In this document: positions 1 to 10,699 of the stretch, piece by piece
Layout: each line of letters opens with the position of its first letter
Numbering within the stretch: the first letter of the stretch is position 1
Assembly: GCF_002116635.1 (NCBI RefSeq)
Contig: NZ_LQPW01000049.1
Location: 29,972-93,971 of the forward strand
DNA from: Mycobacterium szulgai
GTDB taxonomy: Bacteria; Actinomycetota; Actinomycetes; Mycobacteriales; Mycobacteriaceae
Direction: 5' to 3'
Length of the DNA stretch: 64,000 nucleotides
Program-made: the position numbers and the translations under genes
The notes under the pieces: generated by a model
Seen by the model: the letters and a program-made list of their open reading frames with translations, nothing else
Databases searched by the model: none
Told to the model about the DNA's origin: nothing

Positions 1-342
1 CACCTCGGCGACGGGCAATACCGAGGGGAACTGATTGGCCATCACCTGCACGGCATCCATGCCATCGATGTAGTCCATCGCGATCCAAAGCTGTCCTTCG
101 AACTCGCCGCGCTCGTGCACCTCCACGATGTTGGGGTGATAGAGGTTCGCCGCCCGCTGCGTCTCAGCGTGAAATCGCTGACGGAATTCGCCGTCGCCCG
201 ACATGCTCAACGGAAGCACCTTCAGCGACTGCCATCCCGGCGCTGCCGGCCGCTGCACTAGATAGAGCTCGCCCGTCGCCGAAGAACCCAGCATCCGGAC
301 AACGGTGTAACCGGCGAAGATCGCGCCGTTGGCCAACGCCAT
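1..342 (-). CDS. pknI: Serine/threonine protein kinase PknI, N-terminal part (3' end outside window)
   Basis: The ATG is at 342 on the minus strand and the reading frame runs open off the left edge (114 codons visible). The visible part is the N-lobe of a Hanks-type kinase: a degenerate glycine loop (LGSSATGELYL, about residues 18-28), the strand-3 lysine (SLKVL) and a hinge-like segment (LWIAMDYIDG). The sequence closely follows M. tuberculosis PknI (Rv2914c), which sits at the same position beside the amidohydrolase and ffh. The catalytic loop, transmembrane helix and extracytoplasmic domain would lie beyond the window. Known for the family: membrane-anchored kinase implicated in growth and division control. 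Identity rests on remembered similarity and synteny. Confidence 0.85.
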   Translation of the reverse strand, partial: MALANGAIFAGYTVVRMLGSSATGELYLVQRPAAPGWQSLKVLPLSMSGDGEFRQRFHAETQRAANLYHPNIVEVHERGEFEGQLWIAMDYIDGMDAVQVMANQFPSVLPVAEV

Positions 343-411
343 GCGGCGATACTAACCACGTTTCGAGCGCCGCGCGCGCCGGTGCGGGCCTGATGCGCCG
401 CACTTGCGGGG

Positions 412-1491
412 TTAGATGACGGGGCGAAACACCCTGCCGCGCAGGATCACCAGATCGGGCCGGTTCAGCACAGCAGGTCCCAGCCGCGGATCCTGCGAGT
501 AGCACAGCAAGTCCGCCGATGCCCCGTCCTCCAGTGCGGACCGGCCCAGCCAGCTCCTGGCATCCCAGCAAGCCGCTCCCAGCGCGTCGGTGGCGCTCAT
601 TCCGATGCTCTTGAGCGCCTCGACCTCGTCGGCGATACGCCCGTGTTTGATCGTGCTGCCGGCATCGGTGCCCGCGTACACCGCAACACCGGCCTCGCGC
701 GCCGCGGCCACCCGCTGATAGCCACGGTCATAGAGGTGACGCATGTGAGCGGCATAGGTCGGGTAGCGCTCAGCGGAGTCGGCGATGCCCGGGAAGTTCT
801 CGATGTTGATCAGGGTGGGCACCAGTGCGGTGTCATGTTCGAGCATCAGGGCGATGGTGTCGTCGGTCAGGCCGGTGCCGTGCTCGATGCAGTCGATGCC
901 CGCGCGGATCAGGCCGGGCAGCGCATCCTCGGCGAAGACGTGCGCGGTAACCCGAGCGCCGTTGGCGTGCGCGGCGTCGATAGCGGCCTTGAGCACGTCG
1001 TCGGACCACAATGGGGCCAGATCGCCGATTTTGCGGTCGATCCAGTCACCGACCAGCTTGACCCAGCCGTCTCCGCGGCGCGCCTGCTCGGCGACGGCGG
1101 CGGGCAGCTGGGTTTCGTCGTCGAGTTCTACCGCGAAGTTGGGAATATAGCGCTTGGGTCTGGCCAGGTGCCTGCCCGCCCGGATGATGCGCGGTAGGTC
1201 GTCGTGGTCGTCGAGACTGCGGGTGTCCGTCGGTGAGCCGCAGTCACGCAGTAGCAAGGTGCCGACGTCACGTTCGGTCTTAGCCTGCGCGATCGCTTCG
1301 TCGAGTTCAACGGCGCCGTGCGGGCCGAGCCCGACGTGGCAGTGGGCGTCCACCAGGCCGGGCAGGATCCAGCCCGTCCGAAAGACGGTTTCGGCACCGG
1401 CAACCGGCTCGGTGCTGATGCGGCCGTCGACGATCCACAGGTCGACGTCGGTTTCGTCCGGTAGCCCTGATCCGTGCACGTGCAGGCGCAC
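412..1491 (-). CDS. Metal-dependent amidohydrolase (Rv2915c-like)
   Basis: A 359-residue protein of the amidohydrolase superfamily, starting at GTG 1491. Visible metal-site elements are the HxH motif (DAHCHV, H50 and H52) after the first beta-sandwich segment, a candidate bridging Lys (GWVKLVGDW), later histidines (TAHVFAED, CIEHGTG) and the terminal Asp (AGTDAGS). The layout matches imidazolonepropionase/prolidase-like cytosolic hydrolases that cleave C-N bonds of cyclic or amide substrates. The substrate cannot be told from sequence. The start lies 7 bp downstream of the ffh stop, so it is probably co-transcribed with ffh. The same neighbour order occurs in M. tuberculosis. Confidence 0.85.
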   Translation of the reverse strand: MRLHVHGSGLPDETDVDLWIVDGRISTEPVAGAETVFRTGWILPGLVDAHCHVGLGPHGAVELDEAIAQAKTERDVGTLLLRDCGSPTDTRSLDDHDDLPRIIRAGRHLARPKRYIPNFAVELDDETQLPAAVAEQARRGDGWVKLVGDWIDRKIGDLAPLWSDDVLKAAIDAAHANGARVTAHVFAEDALPGLIRAGIDCIEHGTGLTDDTIALMLEHDTALVPTLINIENFPGIADSAERYPTYAAHMRHLYDRGYQRVAAAREAGVAVYAGTDAGSTIKHGRIADEVEALKSIGMSATDALGAACWDARSWLGRSALEDGASADLLCYSQDPRLGPAVLNRPDLVILRGRVFRPVI

Positions 1492-1498
1492 GGCGCGG

Positions 1499-3073
1499 CT
1501 ACTTTCGGCCTGGGTTGCCCGGGAATTTCAGCTTGGACAGATCGAAGTCGGCCAGCCCCGGCGGCAGCTCGTTGAGGCCTTCGGGCATTTGGGAGAGGTC
1601 GGGGAACCCGGCCGGCATACCCGGGACTCCGGCCATGCCCGGCCCGAACGGGCTCTTGACCTTGGGCTGCGTCGGGCCGCGTCCGGTCTTCTTACCCTTC
1701 TTGCCCTTGGCGCCCTTGGCTTTTCGGGTAGCGGACTTGCGGCCCATGCCGGGGATGCCCATGCCGCCGAGCATCGACGACATCATCTTGCGAGCTTCGA
1801 AGAATCGGTCGACGAGCTGGTTGACCTCAGACACGCTGACACCGGAGCCGTTGGCGATCCGCAACCGCCGCGAGGCGTTGATGATCTTGGGATCCGCCCG
1901 CTCCTGCGGTGTCATCCCGCGGATGATGGCCTGCACCCGGTCGAGTTGCCTGTCGTCGATTTCGGCGAGTGCTTCCTTCATCTGACCCGCGCCGGGCAGC
2001 ATGCCCAGCAGGTTGCCGATCGGGCCCATCTTGCGCACCGCGAGCATCTGCTCGAGGAAATCCTCCAGCGTCAGCTCGCCGGCGCCGATCTTGAGGGCGG
2101 CTTCCTCGGCCTGTTGGGCGTCGAAGACCTGCTCGGCCTGCTCGATCAGGCTCAGCACATCGCCCATGCCCAGGATGCGGCTGGCCATGCGGTCGGGGTG
2201 GAAGACGTCGAAGTCCTCCAGCTTCTCGCCGGTGGAGGCGAAAAGAATGGGGACACCGGTGACTTCGCGGACCGACAACGCGGCACCGCCGCGGGCGTCG
2301 CCGTCGAGTTTGGTCAGCACCACACCGGTGAATCCCACGCCTTCGCCAAAGGCTTGCGCGGTGGCGACGGCATCCTGCCCGATCATCGCGTCCAGGACGA
2401 AGATCGTTTCGTCGGGGTCGACGGCGTCCCGGATGGCAGCAGCCTGGGCCATCAGCTCCTCGTCGATGCCCAGCCGGCCTGCGGTATCGACGATGACGAC
2501 GTCGAAGTGCTTGGCCTTGGCCTCGGCCAGTCCGGCCGCCGCAACGGCGACCGGGTCGCCGGGCCCGGATTCAGGTGACGCGCCGGGATGCGGCGCGAAC
2601 ACCGGAACCCCGGCCCGCTGCCCGACGACCTGCAGCTGGTTGACCGCTGCCGGGCGTTGCAGGTCACAGGCCACCAGCAGCGGCGTGTGTCCCTGATTAC
2701 GCAGCCGCGCGGCCAGCTTGCCCGCTAGCGTCGTCTTGCCCGAGCCCTGCAGGCCGGCCAGCATCACCACGGTCGGCGGCGTCTTGGCGAACACCAGCTC
2801 GCGGGTTTGGCCGCCGAGGATGCCGATCAGTTCTTCGTTGACGATCTTGACGACTTGCTGGGCCGGGTTGAGAGCCCCGGACACCTCGGCGCCGCGGGCG
2901 CGTTCCTTGATGCGGTGGACAAACGCACGGACCACCGGGAGCGAAACGTCGGCTTCCAACAGCGCCAGCCGGATTTCGCGGGTGGTGGCATCGATATCGG
3001 CGTCGGTCAGACGGCCCTTGCCGCGCAGCCCCTGAAGGGCACCGGTCAAGCGGTCGGACAGCGATTCAAACAC
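1499..3073 (-). CDS. ffh: Signal recognition particle protein Ffh
   Basis: The 524-residue SRP54 GTPase binds 4.5S RNA and signal sequences and hands ribosome complexes to FtsY, also in this window. An N domain (FESLSDRL onward) is followed by the G domain with P-loop GLQGSGKTT, DTAGR and TKLDGD motifs. The methionine-rich M domain follows (MGPIGNLLGMLPG, the SRP-RNA-binding segment around ARKMMSSMLGGM), then a basic, glycine/lysine-rich tail (KGKKGKK). I set the start at GTG 3073, because the protein then begins VFESLSDRL exactly where family members begin. The frame is open further upstream, but that extension has no family similarity. Confidence 0.95.
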   Translation of the reverse strand: MFESLSDRLTGALQGLRGKGRLTDADIDATTREIRLALLEADVSLPVVRAFVHRIKERARGAEVSGALNPAQQVVKIVNEELIGILGGQTRELVFAKTPPTVVMLAGLQGSGKTTLAGKLAARLRNQGHTPLLVACDLQRPAAVNQLQVVGQRAGVPVFAPHPGASPESGPGDPVAVAAAGLAEAKAKHFDVVIVDTAGRLGIDEELMAQAAAIRDAVDPDETIFVLDAMIGQDAVATAQAFGEGVGFTGVVLTKLDGDARGGAALSVREVTGVPILFASTGEKLEDFDVFHPDRMASRILGMGDVLSLIEQAEQVFDAQQAEEAALKIGAGELTLEDFLEQMLAVRKMGPIGNLLGMLPGAGQMKEALAEIDDRQLDRVQAIIRGMTPQERADPKIINASRRLRIANGSGVSVSEVNQLVDRFFEARKMMSSMLGGMGIPGMGRKSATRKAKGAKGKKGKKTGRGPTQPKVKSPFGPGMAGVPGMPAGFPDLSQMPEGLNELPPGLADFDLSKLKFPGNPGRK

Positions 3074-3117
3074 GCCCGCCAGCCTAATAGACCCGCGAAG
3101 CCGGTCTACCCGCGCGC

Positions 3118-3180
3118 GAGACTGCGACAGCATCGCCGACACGCCAAAACCGCTCGCACTGGATGCAGTCTCGGCGTGTC
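3118..3180. repeat. Interleaved inverted repeats in the ffh/helicase intergenic region
   Basis: Two 8-bp inverted pairs are interleaved here. GAGACTGC (3118-3125) is complementary to GCAGTCTC (3165-3172), and GACACGCC (3138-3145) is complementary to GGCGTGTC (3173-3180). The order A-B-A'-B' could pair as a pseudoknot in RNA, or mark a dispersed mycobacterial intergenic motif. It lies between the divergent ffh and helicase starts, where both promoters must be. Function unknown. Confidence 0.5.
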
Positions 3181-3291
3181 CGCCGGTCACGGGCTCATAG
3201 GGCCGCGTGGCAGCTGCGTCCAAATGCGTTGCCATGCTACATTTCACAGCCGCCAGCCACGGTCGAGCAGCTACGGGGGGATCTGTTGTCG

Positions 3292-4968
3292 ATGCAGCTC
3301 CGCGGCTGGCAGCGACGCGCATTGGTCAAATATCTGGGCACCGAGCCGCGCGATTTCCTGGCCGTGGCCACCCCCGGATCCGGCAAGACGGCGTTCGCCC
3401 TGCGGATCGCGGCGGAGCTGCTGAGCCATCGCGCCGTCGAGCAGCTCACGATCGTCGTACCGACCGAACACCTCAAGATCCAGTGGGCGCAAGCCGCGGG
3501 CCGGCATGGACTTTCGCTGGATCCGAGGTTCACCAACTCCAATCCGCAGACCTCGCCGGAGTACCACGGTGTGGTCGTCACCTACGCCCAGGTCGCGGCG
3601 CATCCGACGCTGCACCGGGTGCGCACCGAGCAACGCAAGACGCTGGTCGTCTTCGACGAGATTCACCACGGCGGCGATGCCAAGACCTGGGGCGATGCCA
3701 TTCGGGAGGCCTTCAGCGACGCCACCCGCCGGCTTGCCCTGACCGGCACGCCATTCCGTAGCGACGACAGCCCGATCCCGTTCGTCAGCTACGAACCCGA
3801 CGCCGACGGGACACTGCGCTCGCAGGCCGACCACACCTATGGTTATGCCGAAGCGCTTGCCGATGGAGTGGTCCGGCCCGTGGTCTTTCTCGCCTACTCC
3901 GGACAAGCACGGTGGCGCGACAGCGCCGGCGAAGAGCACGAAGCGCGCCTCGGTGAGCCGCTGTCCGTCGAACAGACCGCACGGGCCTGGCGCACCGCGC
4001 TGGATCCCGCCGGCGAATGGATGCCCGCGGTCATCACCGCCGCCGACCAGCGACTGCGCCAGCTGCGTGAACATGTGCCCGACGCCGGCGGCATGATCAT
4101 CGCTTCGGACAAGACCGCAGCCCGCGCCTACGCCACCTTGCTGAAGAGGCTGACCTCAGAGACGCCGACGGTGGTGCTCTCCGACGATCCGGGATCCTCG
4201 GCGCGCATCTCCGAGTTCTCCGCCGGCACCAACCGCTGGCTGGTCGCGGTGCGCATGGTCTCCGAAGGCGTTGACGTGCCGCGGCTTTCGGTGGGGATCT
4301 ACGCCACCAGCGCCTCGACACCGCTGTTCTTCGCCCAGGCCATCGGCCGTTTCGTGCGGTCGCGACGGCCGGGCGAAACCGCAAGCATCTTCTTGCCGTC
4401 GGTACCCAATCTGCTGCAGCTGGCCAGCGAGCTGGAGGCCCAGCGCAATCATGTGCTGGGCAAGCCGCATCGCGAATCGCTCGACGACCCCCTGGACTCG
4501 GATCCGGCCACCAAGGCGCAAACCGAGCCTAGCGACGCCGAAAAAGGCTTCACCTCGCTGGGCGCCGACGCCGAGCTAGACCAGGTGATCTTCGACGGAT
4601 CGTCGTTCGGCACCGCGACCCCGGCCGGCAGCGAAGAGGAGGCCGACTACCTCGGCATCCCCGGCCTGCTCGACGCCGAACAGATGCGCGCCCTGCTACA
4701 TCGGCGCCAGGACGAGCAGCTGCAGAAACGCGCGGCCGCCGGACAAACGGCAGCCACGATTACCACCACACATGGCCAACTCCGCGAACTGCGCCGCGAA
4801 CTCAACACATTGGTGTCGATCGCTCATCACCGCACCGGCAAGCCCCACGGCTGGATCCACAACGAGCTGCGCCGCCGCTGCGGCGGCCCGCCGATCGCAG
4901 CGGCGACACGCGACCAGCTCAAGGCGCGCATCGATGCGGTGCGACAGCTCAACTCTGAACTGACCTAA
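3292..4968 (+). CDS. DEAD/DEAH-box superfamily 2 helicase (Rv2917-like)
   Basis: A superfamily 2 nucleic-acid-dependent ATPase of about 558 residues. Motifs in order: Q-like element LRGWQRRAL, Walker A TPGSGKT (residues 27-33), DEIH box ([10 protein letters not shown]), SAT-type motif LTGTPF, and motif [13 protein letters not shown]. The C-terminal third is not a known domain and has a basic, Arg-rich end. I chose ATG 3292 because a GGGGGGAT Shine-Dalgarno lies at 3275-3282 and conserved sequence starts there. An upstream ATG at 3163 would add 43 unconserved residues that overlap the inverted repeats. Its stop overlaps the convergent glnD stop (CTAA, 4965-4968). The substrate is unknown, but the architecture resembles the helicase parts of restriction or repair proteins. 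Confidence 0.85.
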   Translation: MQLRGWQRRALVKYLGTEPRDFLAVATPGSGKTAFALRIAAELLSHRAVEQLTIVVPTEHLKIQWAQAAGRHGLSLDPRFTNSNPQTSPEYHGVVVTYAQVAAHPTLHRVRTEQRKTLVVFDEIHHGGDAKTWGDAIREAFSDATRRLALTGTPFRSDDSPIPFVSYEPDADGTLRSQADHTYGYAEALADGVVRPVVFLAYSGQARWRDSAGEEHEARLGEPLSVEQTARAWRTALDPAGEWMPAVITAADQRLRQLREHVPDAGGMIIASDKTAARAYATLLKRLTSETPTVVLSDDPGSSARISEFSAGTNRWLVAVRMVSEGVDVPRLSVGIYATSASTPLFFAQAIGRFVRSRRPGETASIFLPSVPNLLQLASELEAQRNHVLGKPHRESLDDPLDSDPATKAQTEPSDAEKGFTSLGADAELDQVIFDGSSFGTATPAGSEEEADYLGIPGLLDAEQMRALLHRRQDEQLQKRAAAGQTAATITTTHGQLRELRRELNTLVSIAHHRTGKPHGWIHNELRRRCGGPPIAAATRDQLKARIDAVRQLNSELT

Positions 4969-7385
4969 TCCCCAGCGGGCTCGTCTTCCAAAACGTCCAC
5001 GCGTCCGCCTAATACGGCCATCAAGTGCTTTTCCACCGCCGTCCGCGCATCGGAGTCCGCCGGCACCGTCACACAGAACACGTCGGCCGCGGTAGAACCG
5101 AAAGTATTCACTTTCGCCCAGACGATGTCCGCCTGGGCGCGCTCCATCCCCCGAGCCAGCAAAGCAAGCAGACCGGTGCGATCCATGGCACGCACTTCCA
5201 GGATCAGCTGGCCGGGCGTGTCGGTGTCCAGCCACAGGATGCGGGGCGGGGCGGTCGAGCGCGTGACGGGGACCCCCACCTGCACCTCTCCCGCCCGGGC
5301 GGAGGCGGAGCTCGCCGCGTCGCTGTCCCGTTTCTCCAGCGTCTCGCAGACATCGGCGCCGTGCAGTGCACCCACGAACTGCTGGCGCAATAGTTCTGCA
5401 GCGGGCGGCGCACCGAACAGCGGGGACACCACGAATTCGGTGATCGCGACACCTTCGTGGATGTTGACCGTCGCTGAATGCACGCGCAACGAGTTCAGCG
5501 CCAGCACCGCCGCGGCTTTGGACACCAGCCCCCGTTCGTTCGGCGCGACCATCACCACGTGGCTGCGTTCGCTTTCGTCCGGCGTGAGCTCGACGTGCAC
5601 ACCATGGTCGGCAGCTAACGAAAGATAGTGGGGCGCAGTGGGTTCGGCGTGCGGTAGCGGCTCACCGGCCATCACCATCCGGCACCGCGACACCAGATCC
5701 TCGACCAGCGAAGCCTTCCAGTCACTCCACACCCCGGGCCCGGTGGCCTTCGAGTCGGCCTCTGACAAGGCATGCAGCAGCTCGAGCACCTGTGGATCAC
5801 CGCCCAATGCTTCCGAGACGGCCTCGATGGTCTTGGGGTCGTTGAGGTCGCTTCGGGTGGCGGTGACCGGCAGCAGCAGATGGTGGCGCACCAACGTGGA
5901 CAGAATGTCGATGTCGGGAGCCGACATACCCAGCCGTTCGCCGATCTGCACCACCAATTCGGCACCGAGCACGCTGTGATCGGCCCCCCGGCCCTTACCG
6001 ATGTCGTGCAGCAGCGCCCCCAGGGCGAGCAGGTCCGGTCGCGCCACGCGGGTGGTCAAGGGTGCCGCATGTACCGCGGTTTCGATCACGTGCCGGTCCA
6101 CGGTCCATTTGTGGGAGACGTCGCGCGGCGGCAGATCGCGGATCGCCCCCCATTCCGGCAACAGCTGGCCCCACAATCCGGTGCGGTCCAGGGCCTCGAT
6201 GGTCGGCACCGCGGTAGGACCGGCCAGCAGCACCACCAGCAGGTCGTCCAGTGCCTCGCGCGGCCAGGGAATTGGCAACTCCGGGGCACTATCGGCCAGC
6301 CGGCTCAGCGTGGCGGCGCCGATTGGCACTCCGGTGTCGGCCGACGCGGCGGCCACCCTGAGCACCAGGCCAGGATCGTGCTGCGGTTGAGCCTCACGGG
6401 CGAGCACGATTTCGCCGGCGTACTCCACCACGCCCTCGTCCAGCGGACGTCGCTTCGGCCGGCGCACCAGCGCCGAGATGCCGCGCCGCGGCAATGCGTT
6501 GGAGGCCGTGCGCAGCCCGGTCACCGCGTGGAAGCTGATGGTACGACCGGCGTTGGACAGCATGCGGGCCAGGTCGAATCGATCTCCGACTCCCAACGCG
6601 GCGCTGATCTCGTCGGCGAACTGGGCCAGCAACTGGTCGCGCCCGCGGCCGGACACCCAGTGCAGCTCGGTGCGCACATCCAGCAGAGTCAGATAGGCGC
6701 TGTCCAGCGACCCCGCCGGCAGGTCCGCACTTGCCATGCCATGGCGGTCGATGAGCTGGGCCAGGGCCAGCGCATTGAGCAACTGGACGTCGCGAAGGCC
6801 ACCGCGACCGGATTTGAGGTCAGGCTCGGCGCGATGCGCGATGCGTCCCAACCGCAGCCACCGGGCGTGCGTCATCTCGACGAGTTCGTCCATGCGAGAA
6901 CGGATTCCGCTGCGCCACTGCCGTCGCACCCCGTCGATCAGTTCGGCCGACAGCCGCTCGGTTCCGGCGATGTGGCGTGCTTCCAGCATGCCCAACGCGG
7001 CGGTCATGTCCGAACCGGCGGTGTTCAACGCTTCACTGACGGTACGCACACTATGATCGAGCCGAATGTTGGCGTCCCACAACGGATACCACAACTTGTC
7101 GGCGACCGGCCCCAGCACCTCGGGGGGCTTGCCGTCGTGCAACAGCACCAGGTCCAGGTCGGAATACGGCAGCAGTTCGCGACGGCCGAGCCCGCCGACA
7201 CCGACCAGCGCGAAGCCACTGTCCTCGGTGATGCCGATTTCGGCGGTCTTTGCCGTCAGCCAGGATTCGTGTAGCTCCAGCACCGCCTGCCGCAATTCGG
7301 CGGGTGTGGTGTCGCGTTTCTCACCGGATAACAGCGCACGCCGCGCGGCAGCCAAATCGACTGCCGCGCGGGCGTTCTCGGTCAC
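4965..7385 (-). CDS. glnD: PII nucleotidyltransferase/hydrolase GlnD
   Basis: The 806-residue bifunctional enzyme modifies the PII protein GlnB and removes the modification according to nitrogen supply. The N-terminal nucleotidyltransferase signature [18 protein letters not shown] spans about residues 62-79. The HD hydrolase domain shows LLHDIGKG with H460/D461. Two C-terminal ACT domains (about 610-680 and 735-800) sense glutamine. In actinobacteria the modification of PII is adenylylation rather than uridylylation, so the common name uridylyltransferase may mislead. The start is GTG 7385, 36 bp after glnB. It is third in the amt-glnB-glnD operon and converges on the helicase gene. Confidence 0.95.
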   Translation of the reverse strand: MTENARAAVDLAAARRALLSGEKRDTTPAELRQAVLELHESWLTAKTAEIGITEDSGFALVGVGGLGRRELLPYSDLDLVLLHDGKPPEVLGPVADKLWYPLWDANIRLDHSVRTVSEALNTAGSDMTAALGMLEARHIAGTERLSAELIDGVRRQWRSGIRSRMDELVEMTHARWLRLGRIAHRAEPDLKSGRGGLRDVQLLNALALAQLIDRHGMASADLPAGSLDSAYLTLLDVRTELHWVSGRGRDQLLAQFADEISAALGVGDRFDLARMLSNAGRTISFHAVTGLRTASNALPRRGISALVRRPKRRPLDEGVVEYAGEIVLAREAQPQHDPGLVLRVAAASADTGVPIGAATLSRLADSAPELPIPWPREALDDLLVVLLAGPTAVPTIEALDRTGLWGQLLPEWGAIRDLPPRDVSHKWTVDRHVIETAVHAAPLTTRVARPDLLALGALLHDIGKGRGADHSVLGAELVVQIGERLGMSAPDIDILSTLVRHHLLLPVTATRSDLNDPKTIEAVSEALGGDPQVLELLHALSEADSKATGPGVWSDWKASLVEDLVSRCRMVMAGEPLPHAEPTAPHYLSLAADHGVHVELTPDESERSHVVMVAPNERGLVSKAAAVLALNSLRVHSATVNIHEGVAITEFVVSPLFGAPPAAELLRQQFVGALHGADVCETLEKRDSDAASSASARAGEVQVGVPVTRSTAPPRILWLDTDTPGQLILEVRAMDRTGLLALLARGMERAQADIVWAKVNTFGSTAADVFCVTVPADSDARTAVEKHLMAVLGGRVDVLEDEPAGD

Positions 7386-7388
7386 CTC

Positions 7389-7402
7389 GGCCGGGTCCGG
7401 CC
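7389..7402 (-). promoter_or_regulatory. Hairpin between glnB and glnD
   Basis: A perfect GC-only inverted repeat (GGCCGG, 2-nt spacer, CCGGCC) lies in the 36-bp gap between the glnB stop and the glnD GTG, ending 4 bp upstream of that start codon. In RNA it would form a short stem directly over the glnD ribosome-binding region, so it could lower glnD translation relative to glnB. There is no U-run, so it is not an intrinsic terminator. The role is inferred. Confidence 0.4.
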
Positions 7403-7421
7403 GGTGCGGTTCAACACCTCG

Positions 7422-9187
<1,766 letters not shown>

Positions 9188-9288
9188 TCGCTATCACCTC
9201 CAGTCAGCGTTGAGAGGGCCCCAGATGGATGACTGGCGACCTGATCCAGAACCATGCGCATAAGTTGTTGCGGCAATGGGACCGCAAT

Positions 9289-9304
9289 GTTTCGTGGGGA
9301 TTAA
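9289..9304 (-). promoter_or_regulatory. Candidate GlnR operator upstream of amt-glnB-glnD
   Basis: Read on the minus strand the site is TTAAT-CCCCAC-GAAAC, which fits the actinobacterial GlnR box gTnAc-n6-GaAAc: the right half is perfect, and the left half keeps the conserved T and A. It lies about 100 bp upstream of the amt start, within the only sizeable gap before the operon (9188-9364). GlnR control of this operon is known in M. smegmatis. Its use here is inferred. Confidence 0.5.
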
Positions 9305-9364
9305 CGTAAAGGTTGCTGTGTAAGAGCTGCGTGGCGCCGCGGGACGGGTCGCCAGCGTCGCTGA

Positions 9365-10684
9365 TTAGCCGAGCAGAGCGTCGACGAACGCGGCGGGTTC
9401 GAACGGCGCCAGATCGTCGGGACCCTCGCCCAGTCCGACCAGCTTCACCGGCACGCCGAGCTCTTGCTGGACGCGGAAAACTATGCCGCCCTTGGCCGTT
9501 CCGTCCAGCTTGGTCAGTACCGCGCCGGTGATGTCGACGACCTCGGCGAACACCTTGGCTTGGGCCAGTCCGTTCTGCCCGATGGTGGCGTCGAGCACCA
9601 ACAGCACTTCATCGACGGCCGCGCGCCGGGTCACCACCCGCTTGACCTTGTCGAGTTCGTCCATCAGGCCGACTTTGGTGTGCAGCCGGCCAGCGGTGTC
9701 GATGACGACGACGTCGGCGCCGGCGGCGATGCCCTTGTCGACGGCGTCGAAGGCGACCGACGCCGGGTCGGCGCCTTCGGCGCCGCGCACTACCTCCGCG
9801 CCCACCCGGGATGCCCAGGTCTGCAGCTGATCGGCCGCCGCAGCGCGGAAGGTGTCGGCGGCGCCGAGCACGACCCGGCGACCGTCGGCGACCAGAACCC
9901 TTGCCAGCTTGCCAACCGTGGTGGTCTTGCCGGTTCCGTTGACACCGACGATCAGCAGCACCGAGGGGTGGTCGGCGTGCGGCAGGGCCCGGATGGAGCG
10001 GTCCATGTCCGGCTGCAGCTCCTTGATCAGGACTTCGCGCAGCACGGCTCGTGCGTCAGCCTCGGTGCGGACATTGCCGCTGGCCAGCCGACTGCGCAGC
10101 TGCGATACCACCGATTCGGTGACCACCGGCCCCAGATCGGCGACGAGTAGCGTGTCCTCGACGTCCTGCCAGGAGTCTTCGTCCAGGTCGCCGCCACCGA
10201 TCAGGCCGAGCATGCTGCGCCCGAGCGCGTTCTGCGACTTGGCGAGCCGACCGCGCAGCCGTTCCAAGCGACCTTCGGGCGGCTCGATCGCCTCTACTTC
10301 GGGTACTCCGGGTACTTCGGGTACTTCGGGTACCTCGGGACGGACCTCGGGCGCCGCCGGGGCTTGTTCGGCCTCAAGATCGGGAAGCTGGACTTCGGAG
10401 ATGGTGCGCTTGGGCGCGTCGCGCGGGATGGTCGCATCGTCGCCGACGGCCGGCAATCCGCTGGTATCGATGCGGCCGCCGGGGGCCACCGGCTCGACGG
10501 TCGGTGTCTGGCTGAAGGTGATGCCCGACGACGCGGTGTAGCCACCCGACCGATCGATGGCACCGGTTTCGGGCCGCGACAAGCTGATCCGGCGCCGACG
10601 GTAGCGCACCAGGCCGAACACCAGTGCGGCGATGACGACCAGGGCCGCGACGACCGCTATGGCGATCCACAAACCTTCCGACAC
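9365..10684 (-). CDS. ftsY: SRP receptor GTPase FtsY
   Basis: The 439-residue SRP receptor recruits Ffh-ribosome complexes to the membrane. A single N-terminal membrane anchor (residues 5-26, then RYRRRR) is followed by a Pro/Glu/Val-rich linker and the NG domain. That domain carries the P-loop GVNGTGKTT (247-255), the DTAGR motif and TKLDGTAKGG. The linker holds five tandem copies of a 9-bp unit and is probably length-variable. GTG 10684 lies 15 bp downstream of the smc stop, so smc and ftsY are likely co-transcribed. Somewhat longer than the M. tuberculosis protein, mostly through the linker. Confidence 0.95.
   Translation of the reverse strand: MSEGLWIAIAVVAALVVIAALVFGLVRYRRRRISLSRPETGAIDRSGGYTASSGITFSQTPTVEPVAPGGRIDTSGLPAVGDDATIPRDAPKRTISEVQLPDLEAEQAPAAPEVRPEVPEVPEVPGVPEVEAIEPPEGRLERLRGRLAKSQNALGRSMLGLIGGGDLDEDSWQDVEDTLLVADLGPVVTESVVSQLRSRLASGNVRTEADARAVLREVLIKELQPDMDRSIRALPHADHPSVLLIVGVNGTGKTTTVGKLARVLVADGRRVVLGAADTFRAAAADQLQTWASRVGAEVVRGAEGADPASVAFDAVDKGIAAGADVVVIDTAGRLHTKVGLMDELDKVKRVVTRRAAVDEVLLVLDATIGQNGLAQAKVFAEVVDITGAVLTKLDGTAKGGIVFRVQQELGVPVKLVGLGEGPDDLAPFEPAAFVDALLG
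10295..10339 (-). repeat. 9-bp tandem repeat (5 copies) in the ftsY linker
   Basis: Five consecutive 9-bp units of the form TACTTCGGG (plus strand; units 2 and 5 each differ by one base) encode repeated Pro-Glu-Val/Pro-Gly-Val triplets in FtsY, about residues 116-130. The unit is a multiple of three, so copy-number change keeps the frame. It lies in the disordered linker between the membrane anchor and the GTPase domain. Confidence 0.85.
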
Positions 10685-10699
10685 GCAGACAAACCTTCC

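Noticed and set aside
3074..3322. Longer ffh start at 3322.
   Set aside because: The added residues are unrelated to SRP54 and overlap the helicase promoter and 5' end. GTG 3073 matches family N-termini.
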